From NCBI GenBank assembly GCA_051747385.1, contig JBNJGB010000009.1, positions 132,355 to 196,354 of the forward strand: a stretch of DNA of 64,000 nucleotides, read 5' to 3'. The notes beneath the pieces were generated by a model, which saw only the letters and a program-made list of their open reading frames with translations, did not search any database and was not told the origin of the DNA. The translations under genes were made by a program, and so were the position numbers. This DNA is from JBNJGB01 sp051747385 (GTDB taxonomy: Bacteria; Myxococcota_A; UBA9042; PHBI01; JACKFB01). Positions within the stretch are counted from its first letter, which is position 1. Each line of letters opens with the position of its first letter. Shown here piece after piece: positions 26,236-34,050 of this stretch.

Positions 26236-27468
26236 TCAGCGGATCAGCCGGGGATCCAGCTCGGGGACCGGTTCCGGGCGGGCGCGCAGCAGGTGATCGA
26301 CCGCGTCCTCCAGGCCCTGGAGCGTCAGCGGGAACATGGGGAAGAGCTGCCCGACGAGCTGCACGGAAAAGCCCCTCCACCAGCGCGGTGGCATGGGGTT
26401 GAGCCACACGGTCCGCTGGAAGCGGCTGCGCAGCTTGTGGAGCCACGCGATGCCGGGCGTCTCGTTCCGGTGCCAGTAGTCGATGGCCCCGTAGGACGCC
26501 GTCAGCTCCGTCGGCGCCATGGAGGCGTCCCCCACCACGATGAGGAAGGTCTCCTTCGGGCGGTCGCGGAGCAGGTCGGCCGTGGGCACGTGCTCGCCGT
26601 TCCACTCGCTCTCCCAGACCTCCTCGTACGGGCAGTTGTGGAAGGCGAAGGCCTCGAACCTCTTCCAGTGGTTCAGGCCGCTGGCCGCCGAGAAGAGGCG
26701 CTCCACCAGGTGCGCGTAGGGCGTCATGGAGCCGCCGACGTCCATCAGCAGCAGGACGCGCGCCTGGTTCTCGCGGGGCGGCGTGAACACCAGGCTCAGC
26801 TCGCCCGCGTTCCGGCACGTGGCGTCGATGGACTCCTCCACGTCCAGCTCCGGGCGGCCGTCCCGGCGCTCCAGGCGCCGCAGCTTCTTGAGGGCCACGG
26901 CGATGTCCCGGGTGTCGATGACCCGATCGCTCCGGTAGTTGCGGAAGCGCCGCTCCGTGGCGATCTGGACCGCCGAGCGGCCGCCGCCCGTGCCCCCGAC
27001 GCGCACGCCGGCCGGGTTGCGCCCGCCGTGGCCGAAGGGGGAGGTCCCGCCGGTGCCGATCCAGCGGTTCCCGCCGTCGTGGCGCTCGTCCTGCTCCTCG
27101 AGGCGCTGCTCGAACAGCTCGCGCAGGGTGTCCAGGGGCAGGCTCTCCATGGCCGCCAGATCCTCCGGGGAGAGCTGGGGCGGGGGCACGGGGTCCTCCA
27201 GCCAGCGCAACAGCTCGTCGGTCAGGGGCGTCGGCATCTCCGCGTCGCCGAACACGTGGGCGAAGACCTGGTCCCACAGGTCGAACTGCGCCTCGTGCTT
27301 CACGAGGATCGCCCGGGCGACCCGGTAGAAGTCCACCAGGCTCGGCGCGACGACCCGCTCGGACAGGGCCTCCATCAGGGTCATCCACTCGGACAGGGAG
27401 ACCTGCAGCCCGGCGGCGCGCAGGGCGTAGAAGAGGTCGCCGAACAGCAGCGGGGGGCGGCGGAACAC
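26236..27468 (-). CDS. VWA-domain protein (CoxE/YehP-like) partnered with MoxR
   Basis: A 410-residue cytoplasmic protein. The N-terminal part (about 1-200) is the helical region typical of CoxE-like proteins, with RRPPLLFGDLFYALRAAGL at the start. The VWA domain occupies about 210-400 and contains LLLMDVGGSM, the metal-binding site in the DxGxS form common in this family, and FLIVVGDASMAP. CoxE-like proteins work with MoxR ATPases to insert metal or remodel target complexes. The GTG at 27468 lies two bases past the moxR-like stop (the TGAGCGTG junction), so translation is probably coupled. No obvious client, such as a CO dehydrogenase or other metalloenzyme, is adjacent. Confidence 0.85.
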   Translation of the reverse strand: MFRRPPLLFGDLFYALRAAGLQVSLSEWMTLMEALSERVVAPSLVDFYRVARAILVKHEAQFDLWDQVFAHVFGDAEMPTPLTDELLRWLEDPVPPPQLSPEDLAAMESLPLDTLRELFEQRLEEQDERHDGGNRWIGTGGTSPFGHGGRNPAGVRVGGTGGGRSAVQIATERRFRNYRSDRVIDTRDIAVALKKLRRLERRDGRPELDVEESIDATCRNAGELSLVFTPPRENQARVLLLMDVGGSMTPYAHLVERLFSAASGLNHWKRFEAFAFHNCPYEEVWESEWNGEHVPTADLLRDRPKETFLIVVGDASMAPTELTASYGAIDYWHRNETPGIAWLHKLRSRFQRTVWLNPMPPRWWRGFSVQLVGQLFPMFPLTLQGLEDAVDHLLRARPEPVPELDPRLIR

Positions 27469-27470
27469 GC

Positions 27471-28313
27471 TCAGCGGCCGCGCCCGAGCCGGGAGGCCAC
27501 CGCCTGGAGGTCCTGCTCCCGCTTGAGCAGCGTCCCCAGGAAGGGCATCTCGCGCTCGACCTGCCGTGGATCCACGCCCGTGGCCATGAGGGCCGCGAGC
27601 CAGTCGATGAGCTCGCTGGTGCTGGGCCGCTTGCGCAGGCCGTCCAGCCCCCGGAGGCGATAGAAGGCGGTCAGGGCGGCGTCCAGCAGGTCCTTCTGCA
27701 GGCCCGGGAAGTGCACGTCGACGATGCGGGCCATCAGCTCCCGGTCCGGGAAGGAGATGTAGTGGAACACGGCGCGCCGGAGGAAGGCGTCCGGCAGCTC
27801 CTTCTCGCTGTTGGAGCTGATGATCACCACCGGGCGGTGCTTCGCCGTGATCGTCTCGCCCGTCTCGGCGATGGTGAAGCTCATGGCGTCCAGCTCGTGG
27901 AGCAGGTCGTTGGGGAACTCCACGTCCGCCTTGTCGATCTCGTCGATGAGCAGGACGACGCGCTCCGGGGCGGCGAACGACTGCCCGAGGGGCCCCAGCT
28001 CGATGTACCGGGTGATGTCCGAGACGTCCTTGTCCTGGAAGCGGCTGTCGTACAGGCGCTGGACCGTGTCGTAGACGTACAGGCCGTCCCGGGCCTTCGT
28101 CGTCGACTTCACGTGCCAGGTGAGCAGCGGCATCTCCAGGCCGCGGGCGATGGACTCGGCCAGGAGCGTCTTGCCCGTGCCGGGCTCGCCCTTGATGAGC
28201 AGCGGGCGGCCCAGGGTCACGGCCACGTTGACGATGCGGGTCAGCTCGTCGGACGCGATGTAGTCGTCGGTGCCGCGCCACTCGGTCGGGGTCGGTTCGA
28301 TCGCTCGGGTCAT
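27471..28313 (-). CDS. MoxR-family AAA+ ATPase
   Basis: A 280-residue AAA+ ATPase with Walker A GEPGTGKT, Walker B VVLLIDEIDKA, a sensor-1 segment (ISSNSEKELPDAFLRR) and the arginine-rich turn after it, followed by the C-terminal lid. MoxR proteins are chaperone-like and act with VWA-domain partners; here that partner is encoded immediately downstream. The ATG at 28313 is preceded by GGAGGAG with about ten bases of spacing. In-frame sequence runs on upstream through two interspersed repeats, including an Asp-Val repeat encoded by the CCACGT array; I reject it as part of the gene. Confidence 0.9.
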   Translation of the reverse strand: MTRAIEPTPTEWRGTDDYIASDELTRIVNVAVTLGRPLLIKGEPGTGKTLLAESIARGLEMPLLTWHVKSTTKARDGLYVYDTVQRLYDSRFQDKDVSDITRYIELGPLGQSFAAPERVVLLIDEIDKADVEFPNDLLHELDAMSFTIAETGETITAKHRPVVIISSNSEKELPDAFLRRAVFHYISFPDRELMARIVDVHFPGLQKDLLDAALTAFYRLRGLDGLRKRPSTSELIDWLAALMATGVDPRQVEREMPFLGTLLKREQDLQAVASRLGRGR

Positions 28314-28404
28314 GGGCGGGTGCTCCTCCGGCTCTCCGGTCTGGGACGCGCGGGAGAGTAGCAGGACCTGCCGCCGGATCCAGAGGGAGGAGCCGGGAAG
28401 GGTC

Positions 28405-28559
28405 AGGGCGGTCGCAAAGTCGACCGCCCTCCCTTGCCCTTGCCCTTGCCCTTGCCTGCTCTCAGACGCGCAAAATCCGTCCCTTCCGAGCGGGTGCAAT
28501 CCGGCGCCGGGCGCCGTACCGCCGCGCGGCCCACACTTCTCCGACTTTGCGATTGCCCT
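28405..28559 (+). mobile_element. MITE-like element, copy 1 (155 bp)
   Basis: A non-coding element bounded by AGGGCGGTCGCAAAGT and ACTTTGCGATTGCCCT, which are imperfect terminal inverted repeats (14 of 16 bases pair). The left end also forms its own hairpin (AGGGCGGTCG/CGACCGCCCT). Four CCCTTG units follow, then CTGCTCTCAGACGCGCAAAA and the palindromic CGGCGCCGGGCGCCG. The flanks at the two ends share CGGGAAGGGT (28394-28403 and 28561-28570), ten matching positions within the 12-base duplication window seen at copies 2 and 3. It lies 92 bases upstream of the moxR-like start. Confidence 0.85.
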
Positions 28560-28657
28560 GCGGGAAGGGTTCGCCCCGAGCCCCACCGGAGGTCTGGTCC
28601 CCCACCGCCGGCGGGGCTGCCCGTCGATCATCCACACCTCGGCAAGCTGGCCTCGTT

Positions 28658-28831
28658 CCCTTGCCCTTGCCTGAAGGAGCGACTCCGGCCGGGATATCCC
28701 CTGCGGCTGCGCGGGCGGGGACGCCCGCGGTCCCCGGCGCCGGTCGCGTTCCTGGGACGGCGGCCTTCGAGCCCGCCGGACGTAGGTTGGCGCTGCGCCG
28801 ACCACGTCCACGTCCACGTCCACGTCCACGT
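28658..28831. repeat. Interspersed repeat modules with five CCACGT units
   Basis: CCCTTG hexamers lead into CCTGAAGGAGCGACTCCGGC (28658-28690). A GGGCGGGGACGCCCGCGG palindrome and the hairpin module GGGACGGCGGCCTTCGAGCC follow, and the module ends in five perfect CCACGT units (28802-28831). Order and sequence match 12341-12598. The 85 bases between the mobile element and this module show a fragment related to the end of the 17742-17857 module, in reverse. Confidence 0.75.
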
Positions 28832-28842
28832 TGTGGAGGACG

Positions 28843-30102
28843 CTACTCCTCGTCGTCGGCGCCGCCCTGGCTGCGGACGAAGGCCAGCCAGCTCCGGACC
28901 TCGCGGAGGGACGGGGGGGAGCGAGCCTCGCGCATGGCGTCCTCGAACCAGCCGGCGGCCTCTTCGTGGCGGCTCGCTCGGGCGTACAGGCGCCCGATCT
29001 CGTAGGCCGGCCACCACCGGGTGGAGCGCGGCCACGTCCACCGATCCATGTGGGCGGCCGCCTGGACGAACGACTCCAGGGCCTCCTGCCGGCGGTCCAG
29101 CTTGAGGAGGGCGTGCCCCCGGCGCCAGCTCGTCATGGGCACGGGGCCGGCCTCCAGGGCGCGATCGTAGTGCTCCAGGGCCTCCTCCAGGTCGCCGCGC
29201 GCCTCCGCGAGCGTCCCCAGGTTGTGCTGGACCGCGGGGTCGTCCGGGCCGAGGGCCTTCGCCCTGTCCAGGATCTCCGCCGCGTCGCCGAGCCGGCCGC
29301 GGTGCTTCACCACCGCCCCGAGCAGGTTCAGGCGCCGGCGCTTCGCGTTCGGGTCCTCGCCGGTCAGGTCCACGGCCTTGCGGGCCGCCTCCTCCGCCGC
29401 CTCCAGGTCGCCGAGCTCGTCGAGGGCGTCGGCCATCCTCTCCCACGTACCCGACCGCGCGGCCAGGCCCAGGTCGGCGGCCTTCCGGAAGGCCTCCACG
29501 GCCTCGCCCCAGTGCTCGTTGACCTGCTCCGCCTCGCCCAGGACGCGCCACGCCACGCCCAGGTCCGGCAGCCGCTGCACGGCCAGGCGGGCCTTGTCCA
29601 GGGCCTCGCCGGGACGCTGCAGGGCGATGGCCATGCGCGCCTCCAGGAGGTCGGCGGCTCCCTCGGTCTCGGGGCGGGCGCGGTAGGAGTCCACCTTCCG
29701 CCGGATGCGCTGCTCGACGGCCGCGCGCTCCTCGCCGTGACCCCGCAGGGCCATGGTCCGCAGGGCGCCCAGCGCCGGGGACGTCTTCCCCGGGCGCAGC
29801 TCCATGGCGTGGAGGTAGTGGCGCCGCGCCTCCTCGAACAGCCCGCTGAACAGGGCAGCGTCCCCCTCGATCATGGCTCGCCGATAGGCCGAGAGCTCCT
29901 CGTCGCCGATGGCGTCCCGGTGCCGGCTCTCCGGCTCCGCCGGCCGGCGGCGCTCCTCCGTGGCGGAGGAGGGCGCGGCGTCGGCGGCGCCCGGACCGGG
30001 CGTGGCCGGGGACGCGGGTCCGTCGTCGGCCGGGGCGTCGCGGCACGCGCCCAGGAGCGCTGCGGCGGCGACCGCACAGGAGGCTGCGCGCAGGAGCGTC
30101 AT
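28843..30102 (-). CDS. TPR-repeat lipoprotein
   Basis: A 419-residue lipoprotein with signal peptide and lipobox (LLGAC, Cys20), a Pro/Ala/Asp-rich linker to about residue 60, and about eight tetratricopeptide repeats. Clear TPR helices include AVQHNLGTLAEARGDLEEAL, AWRVLGEAEQVNEHWGEAV and PAYEIGRLYARASRHEEAA. TPR lipoproteins of this kind act as assembly scaffolds in the envelope of myxobacteria. The partner is unknown. A mobile element copy is inserted so that its target duplication includes the ATG itself (CAT at 30100-30102), so the original 5' untranslated region lies beyond the element and the sequence just before the ATG (GATTGCCCTGCC) is element end. Confidence 0.82.
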   Translation of the reverse strand: MTLLRAASCAVAAAALLGACRDAPADDGPASPATPGPGAADAAPSSATEERRRPAEPESRHRDAIGDEELSAYRRAMIEGDAALFSGLFEEARRHYLHAMELRPGKTSPALGALRTMALRGHGEERAAVEQRIRRKVDSYRARPETEGAADLLEARMAIALQRPGEALDKARLAVQRLPDLGVAWRVLGEAEQVNEHWGEAVEAFRKAADLGLAARSGTWERMADALDELGDLEAAEEAARKAVDLTGEDPNAKRRRLNLLGAVVKHRGRLGDAAEILDRAKALGPDDPAVQHNLGTLAEARGDLEEALEHYDRALEAGPVPMTSWRRGHALLKLDRRQEALESFVQAAAHMDRWTWPRSTRWWPAYEIGRLYARASRHEEAAGWFEDAMREARSPPSLREVRSWLAFVRSQGGADDEE

Positions 30103-30105
30103 GGC

Positions 30106-30272
30106 AGGGCAATCGCACAGTCGGAGAAGTGTGGGCCGCGCGGCGGTACGGCGCCCGGCGCCGGATTGCACCCGCTCGGAAACAATGGATTCTGTGCGTC
30201 TGAAAGCGGGCAAGGGCACGGGCACGGGCAAGGGCAAGAGCAAGGGAGGGCGGTCGACTTTGCGACCGCCCT
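30106..30272 (-). mobile_element. MITE-like element, copy 2 (167 bp, inverted)
   Basis: The same element as at 28405, in reverse, from AGGGCAATCGCACAGT to ACTTTGCGACCGCCCT, with six CCCTTG-type units. It is flanked by a perfect 12-base direct repeat, GAGCGTCATGGC at 30094-30105 and 30273-30284, the strongest evidence that the element inserted by transposition with target duplication. The duplicated target contains the start codon of the TPR lipoprotein gene. Confidence 0.9.
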
Positions 30273-30349
30273 GAGCGTCATGGCTGGGACCATAGCAGCG
30301 GTGGCCGGCGTCCGCTATGCTGTGGAGCCGCAGCAGCCATGGGGGTTGG

Positions 30350-32062
30350 ATGCCCGAGGAATCGATCGAGGAGGTGGTCGTCGACGTCGTGAAGACGTTG
30401 GCGGCCGCCCACGCGAAGAAGAGCCGGGGGCTCCTGGTCGTCCGGTGCACGGGGCCGCGGGAGGTGGACCACGCCCGCGAGGCCCTGCTCCGCGCCCGCG
30501 CGCCGTTCCGCTGGAAGTCCCTGCCGGCCGCGGAGCTGGATCCCCCTGATCTCCTGGGATACGCGCTCCACGCGGGCTCTCCGGAGGGGCCCTGCTTCCT
30601 GGCGTACGGGCTCCCGCGGGGGCGCGACGGCCGGGTGCTTCGCCGCTTCGTGGAGCTGATCAACGTGGCGGGGCGCAAGTACGTGATGGCGCCCTATCTC
30701 ATGGTGATGATCCTGACGCTCGACGAGATCAGGGACCTGAACAAGGGCGCACCTCAGTTCGCGCGAAGCCGGGACCGGATGGTGGCCTGGCCCGTGCAGG
30801 ACGCCGCCAGCCGCTTCACCCCCGCCGTGGCAGGCGGGTCGCCGTCCCGTCGGGGCGGCGATGTCGCGGGGGCGACCGGCGGCGTGCGCGGTGTCGGCGG
30901 CGGGCTGCAGTCCACGGCCGGCGACGTGCCCGGCATCTTCGACAATCCCCTCATGGCCGGCGGCGCGGGCCTGTCTACGGAGGACTACGGCCTCGCGCCG
31001 TGGGCCGGTGCGCCCTTCAAGGAGGGCGACGAGGTCCCGCGCTACATCGCGGACGCTCCGCCGCCCGCCGGCCGCCGCTGGGGGCGCCACCTGGCCCCGG
31101 AGGATCTGGAGGGCGCGGAGCTGCTGGACCGCTGCCGGATGCTCCTGGATCAGCGGCACACGGAGTATGCGCGCCAGGGGCTCGCCCGCGTGGCCAAGAA
31201 GTTCCGGGCGGCCAACAACGGCCCCGCCACGGCGGAGTGCTACGTGCTCCTGGGGCGGGCGAGCGAGATGCGCTTCGACCACACGGTGGCGCTGGAGTGG
31301 TACGAGCAGGCGGCCAGCGTCTACGAGCAGCTCGCGGACGACGCCGGGGTGTCCGACTGCTGGAACATGATCGGCCATCTGCGCTTCACCCACGGGGACC
31401 TGGACGGCGCCTTCAGCTTCTTCGACCGGGCCATGCGCCGCGACGAGGAGGTCGGTGACGAGCTCCGCATGGCCTCGGGGCTCCGCCGCATCGGCATCAT
31501 CCTCGAGCAGCGGGGGGACCTCGACGACGCGCTGAACCTCTACGAGCGGGCCGCCGAGATCGAGGACAAGAACGAGGATCGCTTCGCCTTCGCCCGGAGC
31601 CTGCACCACCAGTCGCGGATCAAGGCGCGGAAGGAGCGGTTCGACGAGGCCCGCGATCTCCTGTCCCGGAGCCTGGAGATCAAGGAGGAGCTGGAGGATC
31701 GCGTCGGCCTGGCGACCGGCTATCACGAGCGCGGCAACCTGGATCTCCGCCAGGGGGACGTGGAGGAGGCCCTCGAGGACTACCAGCACGCCCTGGAGCT
31801 CGAGGAGGAGCTCCACGACATCCAGGGGATCGGCGTGACCCACGCGCAGATCGGCCTGTGCGAGAAGGAGCTGCTGTTCTTCGACCGCTCCGTACGCGCC
31901 CTGGCCGTGGCCAGGGAGATCTTCCACCGCCTCCAGTCCCCGTACGTGAGCGCCGTCGACGGCATGCTCGAGGCCCTCGACCAGATGGTGGACCGGGAGA
32001 CCATGGAGGCCATGCAGGCGGAGGCCCGGGGCTACGTGGAGCGGCTGCTCGCCCCTACGTGA
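30350..32062 (+). CDS. TPR protein with an N-terminal AAA/STAND-like domain
   Basis: A 570-residue cytoplasmic protein. Residues 1-145 form an alpha/beta domain: GLLVVRCTGPREVDHARE, then FLAYGLPRG, then YLMVMILTLDEI with NKGAPQFARSRDRMVAWP. The last two segments look like the Walker B strand and arginine-bearing region of STAND/AAA ATPases, but no Walker A P-loop is present, so ATP binding is doubtful. Residues 150-250 are Gly-rich linker. Residues 260-565 are six or seven TPRs of the Rap/TPR_12 type (EVGDELRMASGLRRIGIILE, LATGYHERGNLDLRQGDVEE). It is probably a protein-interaction scaffold, possibly in signalling. The ATG at 30350 follows GGGGGTTGG. Its end overlaps the convergent M20 gene by eight bases. 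Confidence 0.75.
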   Translation: MPEESIEEVVVDVVKTLAAAHAKKSRGLLVVRCTGPREVDHAREALLRARAPFRWKSLPAAELDPPDLLGYALHAGSPEGPCFLAYGLPRGRDGRVLRRFVELINVAGRKYVMAPYLMVMILTLDEIRDLNKGAPQFARSRDRMVAWPVQDAASRFTPAVAGGSPSRRGGDVAGATGGVRGVGGGLQSTAGDVPGIFDNPLMAGGAGLSTEDYGLAPWAGAPFKEGDEVPRYIADAPPPAGRRWGRHLAPEDLEGAELLDRCRMLLDQRHTEYARQGLARVAKKFRAANNGPATAECYVLLGRASEMRFDHTVALEWYEQAASVYEQLADDAGVSDCWNMIGHLRFTHGDLDGAFSFFDRAMRRDEEVGDELRMASGLRRIGIILEQRGDLDDALNLYERAAEIEDKNEDRFAFARSLHHQSRIKARKERFDEARDLLSRSLEIKEELEDRVGLATGYHERGNLDLRQGDVEEALEDYQHALELEEELHDIQGIGVTHAQIGLCEKELLFFDRSVRALAVAREIFHRLQSPYVSAVDGMLEALDQMVDRETMEAMQAEARGYVERLLAPT

Positions 32063-33116
32063 GCCGGGTCACCAGGTCGGCGTACAGGGAGATCCCGGCC
32101 CGGAGGTCCTCGACGGCCAGGTGCTCGCCCTCGGCGTGGGCGCACCGCATGTCGCCGGGGCCCATCAGCAGCAGGCGGGCCCCCATCGGCGCCAGGTAGT
32201 GGGCGTCGGTGTTGAAGGGCACGGCCTCGCCGGGCTCCAGGCCGGCGGCGTCGAACTCGATGGGCTCCGCGCGGGAGATCTCCTCGACCGAGGCGACCCC
32301 GTCCACCCGCTCCCGCACGTCCGAGAGGATCGCGTCCACCGGGGCCGCGCAGCGCACCAGGACGAGGGCCTCGGCCTCGTCCGCGATGACGTTGGCCGCC
32401 ACGCCTCCCTCCAGGCGGCCCACGTTGACGGTCGTCGGCCCGAGGGCCTCGTCCGCCGGGAGGGGCGTGTCCCGGATCGCCGACAGGGCGGCCAGGAGAT
32501 CGTGGATGGCGGACACGCCCACCTCGGGGTAGGCGCTGTGGCCGGCGCAGCCCCGAGCGCGCAGCCGCAGCTTGAGGATGCCCTTCTGGGCCCTGGCCGG
32601 CGCCATGCCGCAGGGCTCGCCCAGGACGATGACCTCGGGGCGGAGGTCCGACTCGGCGGCCGCGCGCGCCCCGAGGTGATCGGTCTCCTCGCCCACGACC
32701 AGCAGGACGGCGGCGTCGTCGGCTTCTCCGGCCTCCCGCAGCCGGGCCAGGGCGTGGAGCATGGCCACCGCCACGCCCTTCGCGTCGGCGGCCCCCCGGC
32801 CCAGGACCGTGCGGGCCTCCCGGCGCGCGGGGACGAACGGGGGCACCGTGTCCAGGTGCGTGCACAGGAGCACGCGCGGCGCCCCGGACCCGACGAGGAG
32901 GTTGTCGCGCCCCTCGTCCACGGGCATCCGGCGGACGGGGAGGTCCAGGTCCTCGGCCGCGATCCGCTCGGCCTCGTCGACGGCCGGCCCCTCCTCGCCC
33001 GAGACGCTGGGGCGATCCACGAGGGCGACGAGGTGCTCGACGGCCTGCTCCAGGGCCTCGTCGTCGACTCCGAAGCGACCGGGGTGGTGGTGGGTGGTCT
33101 CGTGCACTGCCGACAT
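32055..33116 (-). CDS. M20-family metallopeptidase (ArgE/LysK/DapE-like deacylase)
   Basis: A 353-residue zinc-dependent amidohydrolase of the M20 family, which removes acyl groups from amino acids such as N-acetylornithine, N-acetyl-lysine or succinyl-diaminopimelate. The metal and catalytic residues are in place: THLDTVPP (first His and base Asp), GRGAADAKG (bridging Asp), VVGEETDHLG (catalytic Glu pair), LGEPCG (Glu ligand) and a C-terminal AEGEHLAVEDL His. The inserted dimerisation domain is marked by RARGCAGHSAYPEVGVSAI. The short length and LGEPCG resemble the LysK/ArgE branch, but substrate cannot be fixed. GGAGG precedes the ATG at 33116. Divergent from the SDR gene. Confidence 0.88.
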   Translation of the reverse strand: MSAVHETTHHHPGRFGVDDEALEQAVEHLVALVDRPSVSGEEGPAVDEAERIAAEDLDLPVRRMPVDEGRDNLLVGSGAPRVLLCTHLDTVPPFVPARREARTVLGRGAADAKGVAVAMLHALARLREAGEADDAAVLLVVGEETDHLGARAAAESDLRPEVIVLGEPCGMAPARAQKGILKLRLRARGCAGHSAYPEVGVSAIHDLLAALSAIRDTPLPADEALGPTTVNVGRLEGGVAANVIADEAEALVLVRCAAPVDAILSDVRERVDGVASVEEISRAEPIEFDAAGLEPGEAVPFNTDAHYLAPMGARLLLMGPGDMRCAHAEGEHLAVEDLRAGISLYADLVTRLT

Positions 33117-33206
33117 GGGAGGCCTCCGCGCAGGGAGTCCGGGCGAGCCCGGGTGGGTGCGCCGCCGCCGATGAAGAGGAAGGGAGCCCATGGTATACCG
33201 CGGCCC

Positions 33207-33983
33207 ATGACTGACAAGGTCCTGACCGACATCTCGGGCGCCTCCGTCGCGGTGACCGGCACGAGCCGCGGCATCGGGCGCGCCCTGGTGCGAGCGCTCG
33301 GGAAGTCCGGCGCACGCGTCCTCGTCCACGCCCGGCGATCCGCGGACGTCCGAGAGGTGGCCGTGGAGGCCCGCTCCGCCGGTGCCGCCGACGTCGTGCC
33401 CGTGTCCGGCGACCTCCGGGACGACGATCTCGGCGAGCGCATGGCCCGGGCCGCCGAGGACGCCTGGGGCGGGCTGGACGCCCTCGTGCTGAACGCTGCC
33501 GTCCTGGGGCCCATGCGGCCCCTCCTGGACGTGTCCCGGGAGGAGCTGGAGGCCGTCCTGGCCGTCAACGTCGCCGCCCAGCTGGGGCTGGTGCGGGCTC
33601 TCGTCCCCCCGATGATCGGCCGCGGGCGGGGGCTGGTCGCGTGGGCGTCGAGCGGCCTGGGGCGGTTCGGACTGCCGGGTTACACGGCGTACAGCGCCTC
33701 CAAGCACGCGGTGGAGGGCCTGATGAAGGTGGCCGCCGCGGAGCACGGGGATCGCGGGGTCGTCCACGTCAGCGTCGATCCCGGGATGGTCCGGACGGAC
33801 ATGCTGCGCACGGCCAGGCCCGGGCAGGACCTGTCCGGCCACTACGCGCCGGGGCCGACCGCGGAGGCGTACGTCCGGCTCCTGCGCGACCTCGGGCCGG
33901 AGCACAACGGCGCCTCCCTGTCCCTGTCCGACTGGCGGCGCGGCGGGGCGGATTCTGGAAACGAGGACGCCTCGGCGGAATGA
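33207..33983 (+). CDS. Short-chain dehydrogenase/reductase
   Basis: A 258-residue classical SDR, expected to oxidise or reduce an alcohol/ketone with NAD(P). The cofactor motif TGTSRGIG lies at about residue 18, followed by an Arg-bearing second strand (VHARRSAD) that suggests NADP preference. LNAAVLGP follows, the catalytic Ser lies in WASSGLG, and Tyr162 and Lys166 lie in YSASK. After the PG motif (VDPGMVRTDM) the C-terminal lid is of normal length. The start is the ATG at 33207. Followed after 67 bases by the VWA lipoprotein gene on the same strand. Substrate unknown. Confidence 0.88.
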   Translation: MTDKVLTDISGASVAVTGTSRGIGRALVRALGKSGARVLVHARRSADVREVAVEARSAGAADVVPVSGDLRDDDLGERMARAAEDAWGGLDALVLNAAVLGPMRPLLDVSREELEAVLAVNVAAQLGLVRALVPPMIGRGRGLVAWASSGLGRFGLPGYTAYSASKHAVEGLMKVAAAEHGDRGVVHVSVDPGMVRTDMLRTARPGQDLSGHYAPGPTAEAYVRLLRDLGPEHNGASLSLSDWRRGGADSGNEDASAE

Positions 33984-34050
33984 TGGGACCCGGGGTGGCC
34001 GTTCGACCCTCGGCACCCGCCCACCGTCCCGGCAGGGAGGACCCTCGAGG

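Noticed and set aside
28314..28829. An N-terminal extension of the MoxR protein starting with an Asp-Val repeat
   Set aside because: The extension is translated interspersed repeat (CCACGT array and MITE-like element). A ribosome site marks the ATG at 28313.
28802..28831. CCACGT tandem array as a CRISPR or minisatellite locus
   Set aside because: Units are six bases with no spacers; copies elsewhere have two to five units and are part of a larger interspersed module.
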